Source of the DNA: Bacteroidales bacterium
GTDB lineage: Bacteria; Bacteroidota; Bacteroidia; Bacteroidales; ML635J-15
Direction: 5' to 3'
Assembly (NCBI GenBank): GCA_028697515.1
Contig: JAQVEY010000178.1
Span: 1-5,651 of the forward strand
Length of the DNA: 5,651 bases
A program made the position numbers and the translations under genes. Below the pieces are notes generated by a model that had not been told where the DNA came from, did not search any database, and saw nothing but the letters and a program-made list of their open reading frames with translations. Numbering within the stretch: position 1 is the stretch's first letter; every line of letters begins with the position of its first letter. This document shows, one piece after another, positions 1 to 5,651 of the stretch.

Positions 1-9
1 TCTATTAAA

Positions 10-1329
10 ATGAAAACTCTTGCTTTATTTTTATTTGTGTTCTTATCAATTATTATCTTTTCGTGTAAAACTGAAAAAGAAACAACAAGCAGTATATCTA
101 TTGATAACTCTATTTCTGACATGGTTGAAAATTCAGATGAAATTGAAAAGTATGATTATAATCCAATTATTAATGATACTGATTTTTCTGATGCTGGAGC
201 TATTACAGATTTTTCTTTTAAGATATTCAAAAACTTATGCGAGGATAATAAAAATGAAAATATATCTTTTTCTCCAGTGTCATTGAATATTGCTATGGGT
301 ATGCTTTACAGTGGCGCAAGAGGGAATACGGCCGCAGAAATATCAACAGTATTTGGATTTCAGAAAGAGACAAATGGTTTTTTATCCGGATTCTCGAATT
401 ATTTAAAATATTTTAACGAGTTTGCTAAAGATACAAGTTTGGATTTTAATCTTGCTAATAGGATTTTTCTTGAAAATACTTATATAATAAAAGATGATTA
501 CCGCCAAATCATAAAACAATATTTTAACGGAGCTTTTAAAAATGTCGATTTTAGGCATAAATTCAAAGATGAAGAACTGCTGATTAATTCATGGGTCAGC
601 GAAATGACTAAAAATAGAATAAGAAATCTAATTCCAGAAGGGACTTTGGACGAGAATACAAAAATGGTTTTGGTTAACGCCATTTATATAAAATCTAAAT
701 GGAAATACCCTTTTAGCGAGTCGGCAACACAATCAAAGAAATTTTATTCAACTAAAGATGTTTCGAGCAATACTGACTTTATGATACAAAGAACAAAAGG
801 AGTTAGATATACTGAATATAAAACTAATCAGGTCTTAGAATTGCCATATACCACACCTGAATTGTCATTAATAATTATATTACCAAGAAATTCTGATTTG
901 CATAATATTAATTCGAATATCCCAAGTGGTGCTGAATATTTTGAAATTATCAATAATTTGAAATTTAATGATGTTTATATGGAGATTCCCAAATTTAAGA
1001 TAGAATCATCATTTAAACTTGCAGAGGTTTTAAAAGAAATGGGAGTAAAGGATGCATTCGGCTTTTCTGATTTTTCTGGAATAACAAATTCTAATGAGCT
1101 TGCTATTAGTGAGGTTTTACAAAAAGTTTTTTTCGAAATTGACGAAAAAGGTTCAGAAGCTGCGGCAGCAACAGCTATTGTTATGATAGCGACATCATCA
1201 GTAATGGAACAGGAAATGGATTTATTTATAAACTTTATTGCAAATCGTCCATTTATATACATTCTAAAAGAAAATAAATTTAATACTCCATTATTTATTG
1301 GGCAATATAAGAAACCTGAAAACAATTAG
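10..1329 (+). CDS. Lipoprotein serpin (serine/cysteine protease inhibitor family I4)
   Basis: A 439-residue serpin predicted to be lipid-anchored in the envelope. Residues 1-18 are a basic then strongly hydrophobic signal ending in IIFSC, so Cys19 is the likely lipidated residue. Residues 20-62 form a Ser/Asp/Glu-rich linker, and the serpin fold spans about 62-436, the normal family length. Visible landmarks are the shutter segment FSPVS (87-91), the breach Trp231 in KSKWKYPF, the hinge E379-K-G-S-E-A-A-A-A-T388, and F409-L419, which fits the serpin signature around NRPF. Gly381, Ser382 and the alanine run are what inhibitory serpins need for loop insertion, so trapping activity is likely. 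Canonical P17-to-P1 spacing puts the scissile bond at Thr395-Ser396; this is inferred. Gln371 sits where many serpins have the shutter His. The start is the ATG directly before the signal peptide; only nine upstream bases are present, so its promoter lies outside. The target is unknown; the protease encoded next is one candidate. Confidence 0.95.
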   Translation: MKTLALFLFVFLSIIIFSCKTEKETTSSISIDNSISDMVENSDEIEKYDYNPIINDTDFSDAGAITDFSFKIFKNLCEDNKNENISFSPVSLNIAMGMLYSGARGNTAAEISTVFGFQKETNGFLSGFSNYLKYFNEFAKDTSLDFNLANRIFLENTYIIKDDYRQIIKQYFNGAFKNVDFRHKFKDEELLINSWVSEMTKNRIRNLIPEGTLDENTKMVLVNAIYIKSKWKYPFSESATQSKKFYSTKDVSSNTDFMIQRTKGVRYTEYKTNQVLELPYTTPELSLIIILPRNSDLHNINSNIPSGAEYFEIINNLKFNDVYMEIPKFKIESSFKLAEVLKEMGVKDAFGFSDFSGITNSNELAISEVLQKVFFEIDEKGSEAAAATAIVMIATSSVMEQEMDLFINFIANRPFIYILKENKFNTPLFIGQYKKPENN

Positions 1330-1330
1330 A

Positions 1331-1360
1331 TTGTAATTTTATAATTATTTAGTAGTTTTG
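1331..1360 (+). promoter_or_regulatory. Candidate Bacteroidota-type promoter for the subtilase gene
   Basis: TTG at 1331-1333 and TAGTTTTG at 1353-1360 are separated by 19 bases, matching the Bacteroidota sigma-ABfr pattern (TTTG or TTG at -33, TAnnTTTG at -7, gap about 19-21). The upstream element starts two bases after the serpin stop codon. Transcription would begin roughly at 1365-1368, giving a short leader before the ATG at 1386. This suggests the protease can be transcribed independently of the serpin, although read-through is also possible. In AT-rich DNA such matches also arise by chance. Confidence 0.5.
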
Positions 1361-1385
1361 AATAATAATTTTAAAGTCATTCAAG

Positions 1386-3641
1386 ATGAAAAAACTGTCG
1401 TCTATTGTTGTTTTGCTCGTATTATCAATAATGTGCTTATCGCAGGATTATTACTGGGTTTATCTAATTGATAAACAAGGAACTACATTTAATCCTTACG
1501 AATATTTTGATCAAAAAGCGATTGACAGACGTATTAAAAATGGACTTTCGTTGAATGATATATCTGATTATCCAATTAATGATACTTATAAGTCCGGAAT
1601 TGAGATATATGTAGATGAAATTGTTGGCGAGAGTAGATGGTTTAATGCACTTGCAGTATATGCCTCTAAGGAGGATATCCTTAAAGTTAAACAACTTGAT
1701 TTTGTTAAGAATATAGAACCAATTCAAAATGATATGCATTTGGCATCTTACAAAGATGAAGTTGTTGTAAATGAGCAAGTTAACGAATTTGATTTAAGGC
1801 CACAGTTGAAGAGGATGGGTGGAGATTTATTTTTAGATAAAGGAATTGATGGAAAGGGGCTTAGAATAGCTATTTTTGACGGTGGTTTTCCCGGTGTTGA
1901 TACGCATGTTGCCTTTGAACATTTGAGGAATAATAATTTGATAATTGAAACCTGGAATTTTCCTAAGAAAAAAGAGGATGTATATGGATGGAACAACCAT
2001 GGTACAATGGTTTTGAGTTGTATTGCAGGTATAAATTCTACTGGAGATAAAATTGGGTTGGCGACAGGATCCGAATTCTTACTTGCAAGAACAGAAGTGG
2101 GAGCAGAGCCTGCAAGAGAAGAAGTCTGGTGGATGATGGCAGTTGAATGGGCTGATAAAAATGGCGCAGATATTATAAATTCTTCACTAGGCTATGGAGC
2201 TGATAGACATAGAGTTGAAGATATGGACGGACAAACTTGCCTTGTTACCAGAGCTGCTAATATGGCAGCCTCAAAAGGTATATTGGTTTGTAACGCTATG
2301 GGCAACGAAGGTGATGACAAAACTTGGATAACTCTTGGAGCTCCAGCTGATGCAGATAGTATTTTATCTGTAGGTGGTATTGAACCTTCAAGCGATTTTC
2401 ATATTTCGTTTTCTTCATTTGGACCAACTGCTGACGGCAGACTAAAACCAAATGTGGTGGCTTATGGTTATGCTATGGTTGCGCAGAAAGATGGAGTTGC
2501 ATATGCTTATGGAACCTCATTTGCTAGCCCTTTAGTTGCAGGATTTGCTGCTTGTGCTTGGCAAACAAGACCTGATTTAACAGCAATGGAAATGAAAGCT
2601 GAAATCGAAAAGTCAGGGGATAGTTACCCGTATTATGATTATGCTATTGGTTATGGAGTGCCTCAAGCTGAGTATTTTACAAATAATGCTATTGCAGACA
2701 AGGAAAGATCATTTACAATTTCGGAAGATAGCGATTTTATAATAATTACTCCGATATATGATAATGAAAACTCAGAACAGAAAATTTATTATCATATAAG
2801 AACTGAAAATGGACAAATTGAGTATTACGAACACACTGAGTTTTATCATCAAGCTGAAAATAAAGTTATTCAAATTAAAAAGTCCGCATTGGATGGCGGT
2901 AAAATACTGTCTGTTTTTAGTAATGGTTATACCGAAGAATTTATGTCAAAGGATTCAAATGAGCCTCAGAGCATTTCTGAAAGTCCATCAGTTTTAAATG
3001 AGCATTACGCGTGGGTTTCTAAGATACCCGCTATTGACAAACCTAAAAAGTTTGGAGTAAATGCAGGTTTTATAATTCAACCTTATTTTTCATTTAGCCA
3101 TTTTTTGCCATCCGAACCTCTTAATTATGAACTAAGTTACTTTAAATCAAGGTCATTTAATTTAGGAATACGTTATAAACAGAATATTGCTAAGTGGTAT
3201 AGCTTAGGTTGTAATTTTGAATGGGCTAGTTCTCAAGTTAGGATAAATACATCCTCTGATTGGCAAACAATTTATGGCTTTGTGGCTTACAGCGCTAAAG
3301 AAAAGTTCTATTTTAAAAGCTTGAATTTTGAAATTTATCAGCGTTTTCGACTATTGCCATCAGGATTGTTAGGCTTTGGCCTGTTTTGGGATACCGGATT
3401 ATACGGTCAGTATATTATGGGAGCAGGTTATTATTATAAGATTAAAACTGAGTCAACCGTAATCGAATCAAAAGAGTCATATTCGGATTTTGTAAATACT
3501 AATTATGGAATTAGAACAAGAATTGGATACGGTGTCTTGTCAATTTATGCACAATACAGATTAAGCGATTTTATTCTCAATAACCATGATATTCCAAAAC
3601 TTGAAGCAGGATTTGAACTGACAATTCCGGTTAGTATGTAA
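1386..3641 (+). CDS. Subtilisin-like S8 serine protease with C-terminal outer-membrane beta-barrel-like domain
   Basis: A 751-residue exported protease. Residues 1-19 are a signal peptide (SIMCLS before Gln20; probably signal peptidase I, since the context of Cys17 is a poor lipobox). Residues 21-120 match the prodomain common in Bacteroidota subtilases: YWVYLIDK near the start, an IDRR segment, then SRWFNALAV (83-91). The catalytic domain spans about 137-435, with Asp165 in IFDGGF, His205 in NNHGT, oxyanion Asn307 in GNEG and Ser378 in GTSFASP. Their spacing is close to subtilisin, so it should be active. Residues 440-545 are a beta-rich segment of unknown role. Residues 556-751 show about eight amphipathic strands with Tyr/Phe/Gly alternation and an ending (YAQYRLSDF, then LEAGFELTIPV) typical of small Bacteroidota outer-membrane barrels. 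No T9SS sorting domain is visible. An in-frame TGA at 1359-1361 limits the start, and no Shine-Dalgarno is seen. The protease assignment is firm; the barrel is inferred from strand pattern. Confidence 0.95.
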   Translation: MKKLSSIVVLLVLSIMCLSQDYYWVYLIDKQGTTFNPYEYFDQKAIDRRIKNGLSLNDISDYPINDTYKSGIEIYVDEIVGESRWFNALAVYASKEDILKVKQLDFVKNIEPIQNDMHLASYKDEVVVNEQVNEFDLRPQLKRMGGDLFLDKGIDGKGLRIAIFDGGFPGVDTHVAFEHLRNNNLIIETWNFPKKKEDVYGWNNHGTMVLSCIAGINSTGDKIGLATGSEFLLARTEVGAEPAREEVWWMMAVEWADKNGADIINSSLGYGADRHRVEDMDGQTCLVTRAANMAASKGILVCNAMGNEGDDKTWITLGAPADADSILSVGGIEPSSDFHISFSSFGPTADGRLKPNVVAYGYAMVAQKDGVAYAYGTSFASPLVAGFAACAWQTRPDLTAMEMKAEIEKSGDSYPYYDYAIGYGVPQAEYFTNNAIADKERSFTISEDSDFIIITPIYDNENSEQKIYYHIRTENGQIEYYEHTEFYHQAENKVIQIKKSALDGGKILSVFSNGYTEEFMSKDSNEPQSISESPSVLNEHYAWVSKIPAIDKPKKFGVNAGFIIQPYFSFSHFLPSEPLNYELSYFKSRSFNLGIRYKQNIAKWYSLGCNFEWASSQVRINTSSDWQTIYGFVAYSAKEKFYFKSLNFEIYQRFRLLPSGLLGFGLFWDTGLYGQYIMGAGYYYKIKTESTVIESKESYSDFVNTNYGIRTRIGYGVLSIYAQYRLSDFILNNHDIPKLEAGFELTIPVSM

Positions 3642-3672
3642 GTTGCTTATTTTAGCGATAATATGCTTTTGA

Positions 3673-3691
3673 TATGATGTAAGAAATCATA
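3673..3691 (+). terminator. Weak hairpin downstream of the subtilase gene, possible terminator
   Basis: TATGAT (3673-3678) and ATCATA (3686-3691) are perfect inverted repeats around a 7-base loop, 32 bases after the subtilase stop. The stem is short and contains a single G-C pair. The nearest T run, five bases at 3702-3706, is 10 bases beyond the stem, so this is a poor intrinsic terminator. It could be chance pairing in AT-rich DNA. Confidence 0.18.
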
Positions 3692-3709
3692 AACTCCGAC
3701 ATTTTTAAC

Positions 3710-3740
3710 TTGTTTTTCTGACTTAGTTTTAATATTTTTG
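3710..3740 (+). promoter_or_regulatory. Candidate Bacteroidota-type promoter for the hydrolase gene
   Basis: TTG at 3710-3712 and TATTTTTG at 3733-3740 lie 20 bases apart, fitting the Bacteroidota -33/-7 pattern with an exact TAnnTTTG. Transcription would start near 3745-3748, leaving a leader of about 27-30 bases before the ATG at 3775. A second partial -7-like string, TATTTTG at 3755-3761, is one base short of the consensus and closer to the gene. The region is T-rich, so confidence is moderate. Confidence 0.45.
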
Positions 3741-3774
3741 TTTCTTTTTATTACTATTTTGTCTTACATAGATT

Positions 3775-5631
3775 ATGATTAAAATTTTCTTTTCTTTGAT
3801 TTTTGCATTGTATTTGTTTGGACAGAGTTTCACAAGCTTTTCTCAAGATGCAAAACATGTTTCCAGTTTTAGTTTTATAACAAAAAAATCTTCGGCTAAG
3901 TCAATGCCGACACCATCTGAATATTGGCCGGTATTTAAGGCACAGATACCATATCTAGATAGCTTGGTAACAGGAGATATAGCTATTTTTTATGGCGATG
4001 GAAATACAACATTGGTTAACCCTGTAATAATAGTTGATGGATTTGATCCTAATGATTTAAGACCTATTGAAGGACTATGGGATTTGGCAAATCAGCAGAA
4101 TATGATTGACAGCCTTAGAACATTTGGAGATGACTTTATTCTTCTAAATTTCCATGCAGGAGCAGATTATATTCAGCGAAATGCTATGCTGGTTGTAAAT
4201 TTATTGGATACAGTTCAATATATAATGCAGCAATCGGGCAATTTTAACGAGAATCCTCAAATTGTTGTGGTAGGACCCAGTATGGGTGGCTTGATAACAA
4301 GGTATGCAATTACCTATATGGAGGCAAACGACATGAATCATCATGTACGGAATTGGATTAGTTTTGATTCTCCTCATAAAGGAGCTAATATCCCTCTCGG
4401 AATACAAAATTGGTTAAGATTTTTTGCTGAGGAGGCTGGTTCTGATGGAGCTGTTTTTGGACTTAGTAAAATGAATTCAATTGCTGCCAAGCAGATGCTT
4501 TTATATCATTATTCTGCTACTATGGACAATTTAGCTGGACCAAATCCTTTAAGAAATAATCTTGTTGACGACCTTACTGCATTAGGTTTTCCGCAAAATA
4601 CCAGAATTGTAGCAGTTGCAAATGGCAGTGGTTATGCAATTACTCAGCCTTTCGTTGCGGGAGAAAAAGTTGTTGACTATTATTACTCAGATTATTTGGT
4701 TGATTTACGTGGAGATATTTGGGCAATTCCTGATCAGACTAATACTAAAATTTTTGATGGATTATACAATACAATAGCTCCTTTAGATGAAGTTATTGAG
4801 GAAATTTATGTTAGTAATACTCAAGCTTATGATAATGCTCCAGGAGGAGATACACCAACTTTCTGGGAGATAGCTGAAACTGATCCAGGTTACGGTGATA
4901 TTATATCTTTGCATGATAGTCATTGTTTTATCCCTACAATTAGTTCATTATGTATTCTTAACACTAACGATCCTAATTTTAACGTAAATCAAAATGCAGG
5001 CAATATTATTACTCCTTTTGACACAGTTTATTATCCCTACGAGAATCAGGAACATGCAGAAATAAGTCCGGAGTCGTATTGGTGGTTTAAAAACGAAATT
5101 CATAATTTTGCACCATATTATACATGTGTACCAATTATTTTAGCCTATACAGGAGATTATTACGAAATGAGCGTTTCTGCGGCTGATACAAACTACTGGA
5201 ATGTTTTAGAATTCAACATGATAAATATTCCCGAATGGCTTACATTCGATTCGGAAAATATGGTATTATTTGGGACACCTCAAATACAACATCTTGGAAT
5301 GAATCCTGTGTCAATATCTGTTTCGGATGGTTTACTAACAACAAATTTAGATTTCGATATTGAAGTTATACATAACTCTGAAACTTCTGAAAATTCCGTC
5401 TCAGATATCGAAGTGTTTCCAAATCCATTCGAAAATATCATAAATATAACCACAAATTCAGATCTGGGTTTTTATTGCGAAATATATGATTTGGGAAGCA
5501 GACTAATTTATAAAGAAGGAATCAACGCAAATAATTCAACATTCGACTTGTCATATTTACCATCGGGAATATATATACTTAAGATTTTTACTGAATTTGA
5601 TGTTAAAATATTAAGGATTGTAAAGAACTAG
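3775..5631 (+). CDS. Secreted lipase/esterase-like alpha/beta hydrolase with He_PIG and T9SS sorting domains
   Basis: A 618-residue secreted enzyme. Residues 1-23 are a signal peptide (cleavage likely after SFS, before Gln24). The alpha/beta-hydrolase core runs about 80-445: NPVIIVDGFDP (82-91) lies where lipases have their oxyanion segment, and Ser169 in GPSMGG is the nucleophile elbow (GxSxG). FDSPHKGANIPLG (197-209) is the lipase 'S-P-H-x-G' strand. His427 in NQEHAEIS is my best candidate for the catalytic His; His380 and His383 are alternatives, and the acid is not assigned. Residues 449-533 resemble an Ig-like He_PIG domain (IPEWLTF, then FGTP, then VSDG). Residues 541-618 are a T9SS type A sorting domain: VFPNPF, YDLGSRLIY, LPSGIYILKI and the basic tail KILRIVKN. 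The protein should cross the outer membrane by T9SS and be released or surface-attached after the domain is removed. An in-frame TAG at 3769-3771 fixes the start closely. The substrate (lipid or other ester) is unknown. Confidence 0.9.
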   Translation: MIKIFFSLIFALYLFGQSFTSFSQDAKHVSSFSFITKKSSAKSMPTPSEYWPVFKAQIPYLDSLVTGDIAIFYGDGNTTLVNPVIIVDGFDPNDLRPIEGLWDLANQQNMIDSLRTFGDDFILLNFHAGADYIQRNAMLVVNLLDTVQYIMQQSGNFNENPQIVVVGPSMGGLITRYAITYMEANDMNHHVRNWISFDSPHKGANIPLGIQNWLRFFAEEAGSDGAVFGLSKMNSIAAKQMLLYHYSATMDNLAGPNPLRNNLVDDLTALGFPQNTRIVAVANGSGYAITQPFVAGEKVVDYYYSDYLVDLRGDIWAIPDQTNTKIFDGLYNTIAPLDEVIEEIYVSNTQAYDNAPGGDTPTFWEIAETDPGYGDIISLHDSHCFIPTISSLCILNTNDPNFNVNQNAGNIITPFDTVYYPYENQEHAEISPESYWWFKNEIHNFAPYYTCVPIILAYTGDYYEMSVSAADTNYWNVLEFNMINIPEWLTFDSENMVLFGTPQIQHLGMNPVSISVSDGLLTTNLDFDIEVIHNSETSENSVSDIEVFPNPFENIINITTNSDLGFYCEIYDLGSRLIYKEGINANNSTFDLSYLPSGIYILKIFTEFDVKILRIVKN

Positions 5632-5644
5632 GAGTAAGGATATG
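5630..5644 (+). promoter_or_regulatory. Possible Shine-Dalgarno and start codon of a truncated downstream gene
   Basis: AGGAG at 5630-5634 overlaps the hydrolase stop codon and lies seven bases before ATG at 5642-5644, after which only TTA TAT C remains in the window. Spacing and sequence are those of a good ribosome binding site, which would make a downstream gene translationally close to the hydrolase. With three codons visible this cannot be confirmed, and strong Shine-Dalgarno sequences are uncommon in Bacteroidota. Confidence 0.25.
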
Positions 5645-5651
5645 TTATATC

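Noticed and set aside
20..286. Plus-strand 88-codon Leu-rich frame overlapping the serpin start
   Set aside because: It is an out-of-frame reading of the serpin signal peptide and linker; the serpin frame explains the region fully.
975..1325. Minus-strand open frame of 116 codons inside the serpin gene
   Set aside because: It lies wholly antisense to a well-conserved serpin C-terminus, its translation shows no recognisable domain, and no promoter supports it.
1400..1442. Cys17 of the subtilase signal peptide as a lipobox
   Set aside because: The residues before it (Ser-Ile-Met) do not fit the lipobox, and a signal peptidase I site just before Gln20 fits the pattern of secreted Bacteroidota proteins better.
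1464..1996. Two overlapping minus-strand open frames (1464-1778 and 1748-1996) inside the subtilase gene
   Set aside because: They are antisense to the conserved prodomain and catalytic Asp region; composition reflects the AT-rich coding strand and no domain is visible.
3642..3774. Small RNA or hidden small gene in the longer intergenic gap
   Set aside because: The gap is T-rich with only one weak 6-base stem; no open frame with a credible start and no structured RNA pattern was seen.
4201..4407. Minus-strand 68-codon frame inside the hydrolase gene
   Set aside because: It is antisense to the conserved nucleophile elbow region and has no independent support.

Overview
The window is AT-rich, tightly packed, and carries three complete genes, all on the + strand. 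The source is most probably a member of the Bacteroidota. The strongest evidence is a type IX secretion (T9SS) type A C-terminal sorting domain on the third gene. Supporting evidence is the recognisable Bacteroidota-type subtilase N-terminus on the second gene, two intergenic matches to the Bacteroidota promoter pattern (TTG, a 19-20 bp gap, TAnnTTTG), and the absence of Shine-Dalgarno sequences before the second and third genes. Genus or species cannot be read from the sequence.

Layout: (1) 10-1329 encodes a serpin carried on a lipoprotein signal, with an inhibitory-type hinge in its reactive centre loop. (2) 1330-1385 is a 56-base gap with a promoter candidate. (3) 1386-3641 encodes a subtilisin-like (S8) protease with a prodomain and a full catalytic triad. 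Its C-terminal ~200 residues look like a small outer-membrane beta-barrel, not the sorting domain usually seen on such proteases. (4) 3642-3774 is a 133-base gap with a weak hairpin and a second promoter candidate. (5) 3775-5631 encodes a secreted lipase/esterase-like alpha/beta hydrolase, followed by an Ig-like He_PIG domain and the T9SS sorting domain. (6) The last 20 bases hold a possible start of a fourth gene, preceded by AGGAG overlapping the stop codon of gene three.

All three products are predicted to act outside the inner membrane, and each appears to use a different way of being exported or anchored: lipid anchor, fused barrel, or T9SS. The most interesting idea is that the lipoprotein serpin and the barrel-tethered subtilase are a protease/inhibitor pair on one cell envelope. 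This would resemble in layout the KLIKK protease/potempin lipoprotein inhibitor pairs of Tannerella forsythia, but with a serpin as the inhibitor. That pairing is an inference from adjacency and domain content. No mobile element, RNA gene, CRISPR array or long repeat was seen.
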